A DNA stretch of 64,000 nucleotides, from the NCBI RefSeq assembly GCF_014280435.1, contig NZ_CP060388.1, positions 4,124,001-4,188,000 of the forward strand. Reading direction: 5' to 3'. This document shows positions 54,857-63,894 of this stretch, piece after piece. A model generated the notes under the pieces. That model worked only from the letters and a program-made list of their open reading frames with translations. It made no database searches and was not told the origin of the DNA. This stretch comes from Sphingobium sp. KCTC 72723. GTDB lineage: Bacteria > Pseudomonadota > Alphaproteobacteria > Sphingomonadales > Sphingomonadaceae. A program made the translations under genes and the position numbers. The stretch's first letter is position 1. Every line of letters starts with the position of its first letter.

Positions 54857-55629
54857 TGCACAGCCTGCCCGTTTTCATCCGCCTGACGGGCAGGCCCGTA
54901 ATCCTGACCGGGACCGGCGAAGCGGCCGACGCCAAGCGCCGCTTGCTGGAACGGGCAGGCGCGCGGATCGTGGGCGAGGATGACGGGGAGGCGCGCATCG
55001 CCATCGTGTCGGATGGCGATGGGGCGACGGCGCAGCGGTTGCGCGCGCGTGGCGTGCTGGTCAATGCGACCGATAATCCCGACCTGTGCGATTTTACTTT
55101 GCCCGCGATCGTGGACCGTGATCCGGTGCTGATCGCGATCGGCACCGGCGGGGCGTCGGCAGGGCTGGCCAAGGCGCTGCGGCAACGGTTCGAAGCGATG
55201 CTGCCCGCGCGATTGGGGGCGCTGGCGACAGCCTTGTTCGATGCGCGGACGGCGATCCGCGCGCGCTGGCCCGATGCGGCGGCGCGGCGGCGGGCGATCG
55301 ACGCGGGACTGGCACCGGGTGGAGCGATCGACCTGTTGCGGGCCGAAGCTGCCGATGGCGTGCCGCGCTGGATCGCGGGGCAGGGTGACATGGAAGCCAC
55401 GCGGCTGGAGCCGATCAGGCTGGCGTCCAACGATCCAGACGACCTGACGCTGCGCGCGGCGCGATTATTGGGGGAGGCGGACCGGGTCTATCACCAGCCT
55501 GTCGTGTCGGCGGCAGTCCTGGACCGGGCGCGGGCCGATGCCGTGCGGATCATGGTGGACATGCCGCCAGCCGATCCCGGTGAGGGTCTGTCTTTGTGGG
55601 TGACGCTGGGCTTAAGCCTCAGCCGTTAG
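54856..55629 (+). CDS. Siroheme synthase, precorrin-2 dehydrogenase/ferrochelatase domain
   Basis: The 257-residue protein resembles Met8 and the N-terminal part of CysG: FIRLTGRPVILTGTGEAADA (NAD-binding glycine motif), AKRRLLERAGARIVGEDDGE, GVLVNATDNPDLCDFTLPAI and IAIGTGGASAGLAKALRQRF. It would oxidise precorrin-2 and insert iron to make siroheme for nitrite or sulfite reductases. There is no methyltransferase domain. The C-terminal 90 residues vary from the family. It converges with the receiver gene and overlaps it by 11 bases. Confidence 0.88.
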   Translation: MHSLPVFIRLTGRPVILTGTGEAADAKRRLLERAGARIVGEDDGEARIAIVSDGDGATAQRLRARGVLVNATDNPDLCDFTLPAIVDRDPVLIAIGTGGASAGLAKALRQRFEAMLPARLGALATALFDARTAIRARWPDAAARRRAIDAGLAPGGAIDLLRAEAADGVPRWIAGQGDMEATRLEPIRLASNDPDDLTLRAARLLGEADRVYHQPVVSAAVLDRARADAVRIMVDMPPADPGEGLSLWVTLGLSLSR

Positions 55630-56236
55630 CGGCGCTCAATCGTTCGACTTCGTCATGCAACGCCTGAATGGAGGACACCAGCCGGGCGCGATCGACCTGC
55701 AATTCGCGCAGCGCTTCGCGGGTTTCCCCCAGTTCCACGGCACGCCGGGCGATGCGGGCATCCAGTTCGGCATTGTGCCGGGTCAGCGTTCCGAGCATTT
55801 CGGCGCGCTGGCACAAATGCCGCATCCGCGCGTCCAGCACGTCGAAATCGAACGGCTTGACCATATGGTCGTCCGCCCCGGCCTCCAGCGCCTCGACCGT
55901 GGACTGGCTGTCCAGCCGCCCCGCCAGCATCACGAAGCAGGCGTTGCCGGCAAGGTTGGCGGCGCGAATCTTCTTCATCGTCGCAACGGCGGGCAGCATG
56001 GTCAGCCCCATGTCGACCAGAATGATGTCGACCGGGTGCGTGACCAGCAGGTTGACGGCGACGAAACCATTTTCGGCCAGCGCCACGTCATAATTCAGAT
56101 GCGACAGCCGCCGGGCGACAACCCCGCGCGCAGTGGGATTTTCGTCGATCAGCAACACGCGCAGGCGGCGCTGCGGGCGCGCGGCTTCGTCGATCGCTGC
56201 GGGACGACGGATGGTGTTGCGCTTGAAGAACTGCAT
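55619..56236 (-). CDS. Response regulator with receiver and coiled-coil tail
   Basis: The product is about 205 residues from the ATG at 56236, with AGGAGG upstream. The receiver domain (about residues 25-150) keeps LLIDEN (acidic pocket Asp-Glu), the phosphate-accepting aspartate in IDIILVDMGL-like DIILVDMGLTMLP and the lysine in MVKPFDFDVL. The C-terminal 60 residues form a predicted coiled coil (ARRAVELGETREALRELQVD) without a DNA-binding or enzyme domain. It is divergent from the peptide/cupin run. Confidence 0.85.
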   Translation of the reverse strand: MQFFKRNTIRRPAAIDEAARPQRRLRVLLIDENPTARGVVARRLSHLNYDVALAENGFVAVNLLVTHPVDIILVDMGLTMLPAVATMKKIRAANLAGNACFVMLAGRLDSQSTVEALEAGADDHMVKPFDFDVLDARMRHLCQRAEMLGTLTRHNAELDARIARRAVELGETREALRELQVDRARLVSSIQALHDEVERLSAANG

Positions 56237-56384
56237 GGTCGATGCCTCCTGCCTCACCGTCACGAATAGGATCGCTACGCAAAGAAATGGTTAACGCGGC
56301 ATTTGCCACATTAACGCGATTTAATTGGTTCGCCTGCGGACCGCGCCATAGCCTGTGCTGGTTCATCCCTGACGGAGAAATGCG
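56237..56384. promoter_or_regulatory. Divergent intergenic region between receiver gene and peptide operon
   Basis: This 148-base AT-richer stretch separates two divergent starts and should carry promoters for both. CATTAACG and GCGATTTAATTG occur, and a GACGGAGAAATG ribosome binding region precedes the small peptide gene. No clear operator was identified. Confidence 0.4.
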
Positions 56385-56525
56385 ATGCCCCAGACCGTGC
56401 CTCAAATCGCCATCGACGATATTGCCGACCTGCCCGCAGGGACCAGCCTGTTCGGATTGCAGGACAATGATGTGCTGGACATCAGCCTGATGGACGTTGT
56501 GATCGCGATTATCGACCAGCCGTGA
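56385..56525 (+). CDS. 46-residue acidic peptide at the head of a coupled operon
   Basis: The frame from ATG 56385 to TGA 56523-56525 encodes an acidic peptide with no cysteine or lysine: MPQTVPQIAIDDIADLPAGT, SLFGLQDNDVLDISLMDV and a hydrophobic end (VIAIIDQP). CGGAGAA lies about 8 bases upstream. The GTG start of the next gene overlaps its stop (CCGTGA), so the two are translationally coupled. It has the size and position of a modified-peptide precursor or small adaptor; neither is proven. Confidence 0.6.
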   Translation: MPQTVPQIAIDDIADLPAGTSLFGLQDNDVLDISLMDVVIAIIDQP

Positions 56526-57334
56526 TTCCGGCGAATCTGGCGGCGGCGCTCGCTGCCGCACAGGACGCGCCGGTGGCCGGGGCGCTGGAGCTGATCGCGC
56601 CCTATCTGCGCGACATCGGCTGGTTCGACGCGCTGCTGTCCAATGGTTGCGCCGCCATGGCCACCGACATCTGGCACCTGCCAGCGTTTCGGGCGAGTCG
56701 CAGCGGCGCGGCGCGCCACCTGATCCTTGCCCGGACGGAGCGGGTCTGGCTGTCCGCGACGGTCATCGACCCGTCTGCCCGCGCCGCGTCGCGGGTGCAT
56801 TTTTCCGGCCGTCATAGCCTGTGCCGCCCGCTTAACCGCACGATGCACGGGGATATGTTCGTTCTGGACGGCGACCGGGCCGTGGGCGTGGACGCGCGGT
56901 CCTGCGCCGTCGGCGAATTGCTGGAACTGGACGAGGGGCATCAGACGCTGCGCATCCATGCAGGCGACACGCCGTTTATGCTGCTGCGCGCGCAGATTGC
57001 GCCTAAAGGTCCGGTGCATTCGCGCATCCATGATGGCGCAAGCGGCGCAGCGGTCGCCATCGCGCAGGCGGATGAGGGCCATGCCCGCGCGCTGATGCTG
57101 TTGTCGCTGCTGCGTGTGCAGGGGCGGACGGACGCGGCGGCGCAGTTTCATCAGGCGCTCGATACCCCGATTGGGGGGCAGCGCTGGGCGGTGATGCGCG
57201 AATATCTGGCGCTCGATACGCGCGCCGCGCTGCCTGTTTTGCGCGCGATGGTGGACAACGACATGGACGATGCCGTGCGCGTAGTGGCCGCCCAAACGCT
57301 TGACCAGCTGGAGCGCGTGCCATGCCCCGCCTGA
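56522..57334 (+). CDS. Hypothetical protein, beta core with HEAT-like helical end
   Basis: The 270-residue product starts at a GTG overlapping the peptide stop. It has a helical N-terminus (NLAAALAAAQDAPVAGALEL), a beta-rich middle (RHLILARTERVWLSATVIDP, RVHFSGRHSLCRPLNRTMHG, LLELDEGHQTLRIHAGDTPF) and a helical C-terminus like a HEAT repeat (REYLALDTRAALPVLRAMVD). The middle may be a cupin-like sandwich without a clear metal site. It overlaps the next gene by 13 bases and has a similar layout to it. No family is recognised. Confidence 0.6.
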   Translation: MIPANLAAALAAAQDAPVAGALELIAPYLRDIGWFDALLSNGCAAMATDIWHLPAFRASRSGAARHLILARTERVWLSATVIDPSARAASRVHFSGRHSLCRPLNRTMHGDMFVLDGDRAVGVDARSCAVGELLELDEGHQTLRIHAGDTPFMLLRAQIAPKGPVHSRIHDGASGAAVAIAQADEGHARALMLLSLLRVQGRTDAAAQFHQALDTPIGGQRWAVMREYLALDTRAALPVLRAMVDNDMDDAVRVVAAQTLDQLERVPCPA

Positions 57335-58263
57335 TCGCCCCGACGCAGGAGGATGCGGTCATCGACCTCGACGCACTGGTGGACTGGTGCGAAAGCGCAG
57401 CGTTCGATCCGCGCGATGCCGACGGGCTGGCGGCGGCGGCACCGATGTTGCAGGCGCTGGGGCGCAACCGCTCGTTTCTGGCCGACCTTGCGATCGCCGA
57501 ACTCAAGACCCGTTGTGCCGGGCAGCGCCGCCATAATCCCTATTCGGCGCAAGTGATGCTGTTGCGCCCGCCGACCGGCCGCTATGTGCTGCGCGCGGCC
57601 TTCTGGCCTGCGCAAAACGACCATGTCGTGCGGATGAGCGGCACCGCGCCTTTCATCTACCATGTGCCGCACGACCATGGGTTCGATTTCCTGACGGTCG
57701 GCTATCTGGGGCCGGGCTATGGGTCGGACTATTATGCCTATGACGGCGATGTCGCGGGCGCGGAAGGAGAGGCGGTGGCGCTGCATTTCGTGGAGCGCAG
57801 TTACCTGAGCGAAGGGCGGACGTTGCTCTATCGCGCCAATCGCGACATTCATGCGCAATTGCCGCCTGCCTCGCTGTCCGTCTCGCTCAATATCCTGGCC
57901 AGCGCGCCCGATCAGGGCTGGCGGCGGCAATATCGTTTCGACATCGACAACAGTGCGATTGCCGAATGTATGACGGTGGCGAGTGCGCAATTGCTGCTGG
58001 AACTGGCGGTCGGATGCGGCAGCGGCAACGCCATGGACCTGGCGCAGGATTTTGCGCGGCACCACCCCGCCGACGCGATGCGCCGCACGGCGTTCGACGC
58101 GGTCGGCATGGCAGCGACGGACGATGCCGCCCGGCTGGCGCATTGGGAATGGGGCGTGCGCAGCGACAGCGCGCTGGTGCGGCATGGGGCGGAAGCGGCG
58201 CTGCGTCGCGTCCGTAACGGACCGGATTCGCCTTGTCTTTCTGCCGTCGGAACGGTCGAATGA
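57322..58263 (+). CDS. Cupin-like (cysteine dioxygenase-type) hypothetical protein
   Basis: The 313-residue protein has a helical start (EDAVIDLDALVDWCESAAFD) and a beta-rich core with IYHVPHDHGFDFLTVGYLGP, GSDYYAYDGDVAGAEGEAVA, LHFVERSYLSEGRTLLYRAN and RDIHAQLPPASLSVSLNILA. HxH followed by Glu and a later His is the arrangement of a cupin metal site. A HEAT-like helical end follows (ARLAHWEWGVRSDSALVRHG). It could be an oxygenase or a sensor. It is tightly coupled to the preceding gene. Confidence 0.6.
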   Translation: MPRLIAPTQEDAVIDLDALVDWCESAAFDPRDADGLAAAAPMLQALGRNRSFLADLAIAELKTRCAGQRRHNPYSAQVMLLRPPTGRYVLRAAFWPAQNDHVVRMSGTAPFIYHVPHDHGFDFLTVGYLGPGYGSDYYAYDGDVAGAEGEAVALHFVERSYLSEGRTLLYRANRDIHAQLPPASLSVSLNILASAPDQGWRRQYRFDIDNSAIAECMTVASAQLLLELAVGCGSGNAMDLAQDFARHHPADAMRRTAFDAVGMAATDDAARLAHWEWGVRSDSALVRHGAEAALRRVRNGPDSPCLSAVGTVE

Positions 58264-58302
58264 CGGGCATCGGCGGATAATGGATCGCATGTGGGCAGGC
58301 GC

Positions 58303-58887
58303 ATGGAATGTCATGGATTAGGCAGCGATTTCATGCCGGTGGCGCAGGCGCTGAGCGCGCGCGGTTTCGATGTGGCGATGCTGGCGATCGGTGGGCATCA
58401 GCCCAGCGTGAAAACCGGCGACGCGACCATATTATGGCAGGGGGAGGATGATCCCGCTGCCCGCGCCCGCGCGCTAGAGGGCGGCGCGCAGGATGTGGTC
58501 GGGCCGTGGATGCACCCGGCCGAAACCGTGGCGCGGATCATCCGGCTGGCACAGGCGGACCAGCCCCGGCTGGTGCTGGGCGACCTTATCATCCATCTGG
58601 TCGACCGGCGTGTCGAGCGGGATGGGCGGGCGGTGCCGCTGCTGGCGCGTGAATATGCGTTGCTGCTGTATCTGGCGCGGCGACCGGGCGAAGCGGTCAG
58701 CCGCGACGCATTGCTGCACGCGGTCTGGCGGTTGCGGCAAGACCCCGGCACCAACAGCGTGGAAGTACATATGTCGCGGTTGCGGGCGAAGGTCGATCGC
58801 GGCTTTGGCCGGGCCTTGCTGCATACTGTGAAGGGGCGGGGTTATGCGCTCTGTCCGGCGGGATTTTCCGTGCCGTCGGGCGCATAG
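58303..58887 (+). CDS. Winged-helix regulator with degenerate receiver domain
   Basis: The product is about 194 residues from ATG 58303; GTG 58291 and ATG 58333 are alternatives. The N-terminal half looks like a receiver (QALSARGFDVAMLAIGG, ALEGGAQDVVGPWMHPAETV) but lacks the acidic pocket, clear phospho-aspartate and conserved lysine. The C-terminal OmpR/PhoB-type domain is complete: LLAREYALLLYLARRPGEAV, SRDALLHAVWRLRQDPGTNS, VEVHMSRLRAKVDRG and HTVKGRGYALC. It probably binds DNA without phosphorylation. It follows the cupin-like genes and converges with a TetR gene, overlapping it. Confidence 0.8.
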   Translation: MECHGLGSDFMPVAQALSARGFDVAMLAIGGHQPSVKTGDATILWQGEDDPAARARALEGGAQDVVGPWMHPAETVARIIRLAQADQPRLVLGDLIIHLVDRRVERDGRAVPLLAREYALLLYLARRPGEAVSRDALLHAVWRLRQDPGTNSVEVHMSRLRAKVDRGFGRALLHTVKGRGYALCPAGFSVPSGA

Positions 58888-59528
58888 GCGCGCAGGAACA
58901 GGGCGACGGCGAAATCGGCATCGGCGTGGATTTGCGCGGGGGAAGCACGCTCGATCTGGCCCATCAGCATCTGTTGATGGCCCCCTGCCATCGCCAGCGC
59001 CATCAGCGCGCGGGCGGCGTCCATCGTATCGGCACGGCGCAACTGGCCCCGCGCCATCGCGCCATCCAGAAAGCCCGCCATCAATATCCGCGTATTCCGG
59101 GGTGCCAGGTCAAAGAAGATGCGGCTGAGTTCGGGGAAGCGCCGTCCTTCGGCAATGATGAGGCGATTGAGCGCGATCGCTTCGGGCGACGTCACCTTTT
59201 CCACCATGCTGCGACATGCGCGGGTCAGGGTGGGACCGATGTCGCCCTGTGGGTCCAATATCTGCGACAGGCGCGCGCGATACGCCTTGGCCACCCGGTC
59301 CAGCACGGCGGCGAATAAATCCTCTTTCGACGGAAAATGGTTCCATAACGTGCCTTTCGACCCGCCCAATGCCGCCGCTATTCCCGACATGGTGGTCCCG
59401 GCATAACCATGGTCGAGGAAATAGGTTTGCGCCACGGTCAGGATGGCATCGCGCCGGTCCTGCCGTCGGGCTTCCCTGCGCCCCGCAGGCGGCGGGCCGG
59501 GGGGCGGAGGGGCATCCACCATCGTCAT
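58842..59528 (-). CDS. TetR-family transcriptional repressor of the efflux operon
   Basis: The product is about 228 residues from ATG 59528. After a Pro-rich start, it has the TetR HTH domain: RRDAILTVAQTYFLDHGYAG, TTMSGIAAALGGSKGTLWNH, FPSKEDLFAAVLDRVAKAY. The C-terminal ligand domain is of the AcrR type. It is divergent from the NodT-EmrA-EmrB genes, and a palindrome lies between them, so it is expected to repress the efflux genes until a drug binds. Confidence 0.93.
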   Translation of the reverse strand: MTMVDAPPPPGPPPAGRREARRQDRRDAILTVAQTYFLDHGYAGTTMSGIAAALGGSKGTLWNHFPSKEDLFAAVLDRVAKAYRARLSQILDPQGDIGPTLTRACRSMVEKVTSPEAIALNRLIIAEGRRFPELSRIFFDLAPRNTRILMAGFLDGAMARGQLRRADTMDAARALMALAMAGGHQQMLMGQIERASPAQIHADADFAVALFLRAYAPDGTENPAGQSA

Positions 59529-59533
59529 AAAAG

Positions 59534-59548
59534 CGTACCATATAGTAT
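59534..59548. promoter_or_regulatory. TetR operator-like palindrome
   Basis: CCATA-TAG-TATGG (about 59535-59547) is a perfect inverted repeat within GTACCATATAGTATGGC, just upstream of the TetR start. A related pair of half sites (ATACTAGGTGGTAC) occurs at about 59597-59610, next to the NodT gene start. TTGACA at 59559-59564 may be the -35 of the efflux promoter. Confidence 0.7.
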
Positions 59549-59617
59549 GGCAATTTTGTTGACAAGGGTAGGCGGGAGCGGCAAAGGCGAATTTCATACT
59601 AGGTGGTACGGTTTGTT

Positions 59618-61135
59618 ATGACGGTGAGTCGCATGGCCCTTCCTTCCCGCGCGATGACGGCGGCGTTCGCAGCCTTGCTGCTGGCGTCCTGTGCGGCGGT
59701 TCCCGATCTTGGTACCAAGCCGGTCGTTCGCGCCGCGCAAAGCGTGGAAGCGCAGCGCAGCCTGCCAGGCGCGACCGAGGCGCTCTGGCCCCGCGACGAT
59801 TGGTGGAGTGGCTATGGCGACGCGCAACTGACCGCGTTGATCGAGGAAGGACTGCGCAACGCGCCTGACATGGCGATCGCTGCGGCCCGTTTCCGTTCGG
59901 CGCAGGCCATAGCGCAGCAGGCGGGGGCCGCGTTGCTGCCATCGGCCGATCTGGACGCGAAGGCCGGGGCGACCAAGCAAAGCTACAATATGGGCCTGCC
60001 CAAGGAATTCGTGCCACAGGGTTGGCTCGGCACCGGCCAGCTTGCGCTCAATCTGGGTTTCGACCTGGACCTGTGGGGCAAGAACAAGGCGGCGCTGGCC
60101 GCCGCCACGTCGCAGGCGCGGGCAGCGGAACTGGACGGGCTACAGGCCCGCCTTGCGCTGACCACTGGCATTGCCGACGCCTATGCCGATCTGGCGCGCC
60201 TGTATGACGAAGCCGACATTGCCCAGCGCACGCTGGACATTCGCCTCGCCAGTCAGAAACTGGTGGCGCAGCGGCGCGCAAACGGGCTGGAAACGCGCGG
60301 CGGCGTGCGGCAGGCGGACGCCACCGTTTCGACCGCACGGGCGCAGCTTGCAGGCGCGCGCATGGCCATCGAATTGCGGCAGCATCAGATTGCGGCGCTG
60401 GTCGGCGCAGGGCCGGATCGCGGGCTGACGATCACGCGGCCGCAACCGGGCAAGCGCGCGGCGATGGGCCTGCCCGCCGATGTCACGACCAATCTGGTCG
60501 CGCGGCGGCCCGATATTGCTGCTGCGCTCGCCCGGACGGAGGCTGCGGCCAAGCAGATCAAGGTGGCGCGCGCGGATTTCTTCCCCGCCGTTCGGCTGAG
60601 CGCGCTGATCGGCCTGCAATCATTGGGCTATAACACGGTGTTTAACAATGGTGCCGCCAATGGCGTGGCCCAGCCCTTCGTCAACAATCTGTTCAACAAG
60701 GATTCGCTGTTCGGCAATGCCGGGCCGGCGGTCAGCCTGCCGATCTTTCATGGCGGCGCATTGCAGGGCCAGTATCGCGGCGCACGCGCCACTTATGACG
60801 AAGCGGTCGCGGCCTATGACAGGACCGTGCTGGCCGCCTACAGGGAAGTGGCCGACGCGGTCACCAGCCGTCGCACGCTCGACGCGCGGTTGACCGATGC
60901 GCGCGCAGCGATGACGGCATCGCAGGAAGCCTATGGCATCGCGCGCAAACGTTATGAAGGCGGGCTGTCCACCTATCTCGACGTGCTGAATGTGGAGGAC
61001 CAGTTGCTGTCCACGCGCCGCGCGGTTGCCGATCTGGAAGCCAGCGCTTTTTCACTCGACATCGCTCTTATTCGTGCGCTGGGCGGCGGCTTTGCCGACG
61101 GCGCGATCCAGTCCGGGGACAATGCGCATGGCTGA
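59618..61135 (+). CDS. Efflux outer membrane lipoprotein, NodT family
   Basis: The product is about 505 residues from ATG 59618 with a lipoprotein signal (AMTAAFAALLLASCAAVPDL, lipobox LASC). TolC/NodT repeats follow: LTALIEEGLRNAPDMAIAAA, LALNLGFDLDLWGKNKAALA, VARRPDIAAALARTEAAAKQ and ARKRYEGGLSTYLDVLNVED. It forms the outer membrane channel of a tripartite pump. It overlaps the EmrA-like gene by 8 bases. GTG at 59603 is an alternative start. Confidence 0.94.
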   Translation: MTVSRMALPSRAMTAAFAALLLASCAAVPDLGTKPVVRAAQSVEAQRSLPGATEALWPRDDWWSGYGDAQLTALIEEGLRNAPDMAIAAARFRSAQAIAQQAGAALLPSADLDAKAGATKQSYNMGLPKEFVPQGWLGTGQLALNLGFDLDLWGKNKAALAAATSQARAAELDGLQARLALTTGIADAYADLARLYDEADIAQRTLDIRLASQKLVAQRRANGLETRGGVRQADATVSTARAQLAGARMAIELRQHQIAALVGAGPDRGLTITRPQPGKRAAMGLPADVTTNLVARRPDIAAALARTEAAAKQIKVARADFFPAVRLSALIGLQSLGYNTVFNNGAANGVAQPFVNNLFNKDSLFGNAGPAVSLPIFHGGALQGQYRGARATYDEAVAAYDRTVLAAYREVADAVTSRRTLDARLTDARAAMTASQEAYGIARKRYEGGLSTYLDVLNVEDQLLSTRRAVADLEASAFSLDIALIRALGGGFADGAIQSGDNAHG

Positions 61136-62276
61136 CGCCGCATCCGAAACCATTACCGACACCAGCGACACGACCGATGCCGGTCGCGCCAGCACGCGCA
61201 AGACATGGCTGACCCGGCTGGCGCTGCTGGTTATCATCCTGGGCCTGATCTGGACCGCCTGGTATCTGCTGGTCGGGCAGAATGAGGTCGGCACCGACAA
61301 TGCCTATGTCAACGCCGACATGGCGCAGGTGACGCCGCTGATTTCCGCGCAGGCGACGCAGGTGCTGGTCACCGATACGCAGATGGTCAAGCGTGGCGAC
61401 ATATTGGTGAAGCTGGACCCCACCAATGCCCGCATCGCCGTGGCGCAGGCGCAGGCTGATCTCGCGCTGGCGCAGCGCCGCTTTCGCCAGACGGCGGCGA
61501 CCAGCGGCGCGCTGTCGGCGCAGGTCGATGCGCGCGGGGCCGACATTCTTCAGGCGCGCGCTCAGTTGGCCAGCGCGCAGGGCGATTATGACAAGGCCCG
61601 TGTCGACCTGAACCGGCGGGAGGCTTTGGCCCCCGATGGCGCGGTGTCGGGCGATGAACTGACCAGCGCGCGCAAGGCGTTCACATCGGCCCGCGCCGCG
61701 CTCGACCTTGCCCGTGCGGGCGTGACCACGGCGCAGGCGACCCGCAGCGCGGCGAGCGGCCAGCTGGCCGCGAACGACGCGCTGGTGCGCGGTGCCAGCG
61801 TCGATACCGACCCGTCGGTCATGGCGGCGCAGGCGAAGCTGGATGCGGCCAAGCTGGACATGGACCGCACGATCATCCGCGCGCCGATCGACGGCGTGGT
61901 GACCAAGCGGCAGGTGCAGGTGGGTCAGCGCGTCGCGCAGGGCAGCGCGATCATGACCATCGTCCCGCTGGCGCAGGTCTATGTCGACGCCAATTTCAAG
62001 GAACGCCAGCTGCGCGGCGTGGCCGTGGGGATGCCCGCCAAGGTCACGTCCGACCTGTATGGCAGCGACGTCGTCTATCATGGCAAGGTCGTGGGCTTTG
62101 CCGGTGGCACCGGATCGTCGCTGTCGCTGATCCCGGCGCAGAATGCGACCGGCAACTGGATCAAGGTGGTGCAACGGGTGCCGCTGCGCATCGCGCTGGA
62201 CCCCAAGGAACTGGCGGCCCATCCGCTGCGTGTCGGCCTGTCGATGGAGGTCGAGATCGACCTTTCGGCCAAATAG
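61128..62276 (+). CDS. EmrA-like membrane fusion (HlyD) protein
   Basis: The product is about 382 residues. It has one membrane anchor (RLALLVIILGLIWTAWYLLV) and then NEVGTDNAYVNADMAQVTPL, a biotinyl-lipoyl-like domain, a long coiled-coil hairpin (QADLALAQRRFRQTAATSGA and following) and APIDGVVTKRQVQVGQRVAQ with the barrel domain. It links the inner membrane pump to the outer channel. It starts inside the NodT gene end and precedes EmrB by 15 bases. Confidence 0.94.
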   Translation: MADAASETITDTSDTTDAGRASTRKTWLTRLALLVIILGLIWTAWYLLVGQNEVGTDNAYVNADMAQVTPLISAQATQVLVTDTQMVKRGDILVKLDPTNARIAVAQAQADLALAQRRFRQTAATSGALSAQVDARGADILQARAQLASAQGDYDKARVDLNRREALAPDGAVSGDELTSARKAFTSARAALDLARAGVTTAQATRSAASGQLAANDALVRGASVDTDPSVMAAQAKLDAAKLDMDRTIIRAPIDGVVTKRQVQVGQRVAQGSAIMTIVPLAQVYVDANFKERQLRGVAVGMPAKVTSDLYGSDVVYHGKVVGFAGGTGSSLSLIPAQNATGNWIKVVQRVPLRIALDPKELAAHPLRVGLSMEVEIDLSAK

Positions 62277-62291
62277 AGGACGACTGGCGAC

Positions 62292-63821
62292 ATGAGCGGC
62301 GCGGACGATATTTTCTCGCGGCTGTCGCCGCGGACCCGGACATTGGCGGGACTTGTGCTGGCCATGAGCAATTTCATGGTCGTGCTGGACCTGACCATCG
62401 CCAATGTGTCGGTGCCGCATATCGCAGGCAATCTGGGCATATCGCCCGATCAGGGGACGTGGATCATCACGTCCTACGCCGTTGCCGAGGCGATCTGCGT
62501 GCCGCTCACCGGCTGGCTGGCGCAACGCTTTGGCGTGGTGAAGATGTTCACTTGGTCGATGGTCGGCTTTGGCCTGTTTTCCGTGCTGTGCGGCCTGTCC
62601 ATGTCGCTGACCATGCTGGTCGCCTGCCGCATTGGCCAGGGGCTGTGCGGCGGGCCGATCATGCCGATGTCGCAAACGCTGATGCTGCGCATCTTTCCCC
62701 CCGAACAGAGGGGACGGGCGATGGGGCTGTGGGCGATGACCACGCTGCTCGGCCCGGCGATGGGACCGATCATCGGCGGTTACATCAGCGACAACTGGTC
62801 CTGGCACTGGATATTCTTCATCAACCTGCCGATCGCGGTCGTGTGCGTATTTGCGGCACAAGCGCTGCTGCGTCCGGTGGAAACCGAAACGGCGCGCGTG
62901 CCGATCGACCGGATGGGGCTGTTCCTGCTGATATTCTGGATCGGCTGTTTGCAGATCATGCTGGACATCGGGCGCGACCATGACTGGTTTGCCGATCCGC
63001 TGATCGTCATATTAGCGTTGCTGGCGGCGATTGGTTTTGCTGCGTTCATCATCTGGGAACTGACGGAAAAGCATCCGATCGTGGATCTGCGGGTGTTCCG
63101 TCATATCGGCTATACGTCGGGCGTATTCACGCTGGCGCTCTGTTTTGGTGCCTATTTCGCCGGCATCGTCGTCATTCCCCAATGGTTGCAGACGTCGCAG
63201 GGCTATACCGCGACATGGGCGGGCATGTTGACGGCGATGACTGCCGTGGCGGCGCTGATGGCGGCGCCGGTCGCGGCAAAGATGATGGCGAAAACCGACC
63301 CGCGCCTGATGATTTCGGGGGCCGTCGCCTGGCTGGGCCTCATGACGCTGTGGCGCGCGCAATGGACCAGCGGGATCGATTTCTGGTCGATGGCCGCGCC
63401 GCAATTCATTCAGGGCTTTGCCATGCCCTTTTTCATGATTCCGCTGACGACGCTGACGCTGGGATCTGTCGAGCCGGATGAAACCGCGTCTGCGGCAGGG
63501 TTACAGAATTTCCTGCGCACCATGGCAATTGCGGTGTCCACATCGCTGGTCCTGACCGGCTGGGGCGATGCGCAGCGTGTGTCGCGCAACGACCTTGCCG
63601 CCAATTTGCAGCCCACCGATACGCTGTCGACGCTGGCGGCAATGGGCTTTTCGCCGGAACGCGCGCGGCAGATGATTTCCAATATCGTCGAACAGGAAGC
63701 GATCGTGATGGCGGTCGATCATATCTTCCTGATATCGGCAGCGGTGTCCTTCTTTGCCGCAGCGATCGTGTGGCTCGCGCCGCGCCCAAGGGCAAACGTG
63801 GACACGTCCGCCGCGCATTGA
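62292..63821 (+). CDS. EmrB-like DHA2 (14-spanner) MFS drug exporter
   Basis: The 509-residue protein has about 14 membrane spans. The DHA2 signatures include MSNFMVVLDLTIANVSVPHI, the GNLGISPDQGTWIITSYAVA segment, GWLAQRFGVVKMF, ARIGQGLCGG-like CRIGQGLCGGPIMPMSQTLM and LGPAMGPIIGGYISDNWSWH (motif C). It would export hydrophobic drugs or similar compounds by proton antiport, with the EmrA-like and NodT proteins as partners. Confidence 0.95.
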   Translation: MSGADDIFSRLSPRTRTLAGLVLAMSNFMVVLDLTIANVSVPHIAGNLGISPDQGTWIITSYAVAEAICVPLTGWLAQRFGVVKMFTWSMVGFGLFSVLCGLSMSLTMLVACRIGQGLCGGPIMPMSQTLMLRIFPPEQRGRAMGLWAMTTLLGPAMGPIIGGYISDNWSWHWIFFINLPIAVVCVFAAQALLRPVETETARVPIDRMGLFLLIFWIGCLQIMLDIGRDHDWFADPLIVILALLAAIGFAAFIIWELTEKHPIVDLRVFRHIGYTSGVFTLALCFGAYFAGIVVIPQWLQTSQGYTATWAGMLTAMTAVAALMAAPVAAKMMAKTDPRLMISGAVAWLGLMTLWRAQWTSGIDFWSMAAPQFIQGFAMPFFMIPLTTLTLGSVEPDETASAAGLQNFLRTMAIAVSTSLVLTGWGDAQRVSRNDLAANLQPTDTLSTLAAMGFSPERARQMISNIVEQEAIVMAVDHIFLISAAVSFFAAAIVWLAPRPRANVDTSAAH

Positions 63822-63894
63822 GCGCTGCGGGTGCCTTCCGCCAATTGACGCGGCGCAGCATCACGGCCACCTAGGGGCGCGAAGGGGCGGGACA

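Noticed and set aside
56385..56525. Lasso peptide or lanthipeptide precursor
   Set aside because: The peptide has no Cys and few Ser/Thr, and no lasso protease/cyclase or LanM/LanBC gene is nearby; kept only as a generic modified-peptide idea.
61068..62981. 637-codon minus-strand frame opposite EmrA and EmrB
   Set aside because: Shadow; composition is Arg/His/Gln-rich as expected from reversed GC-rich code, with no family.
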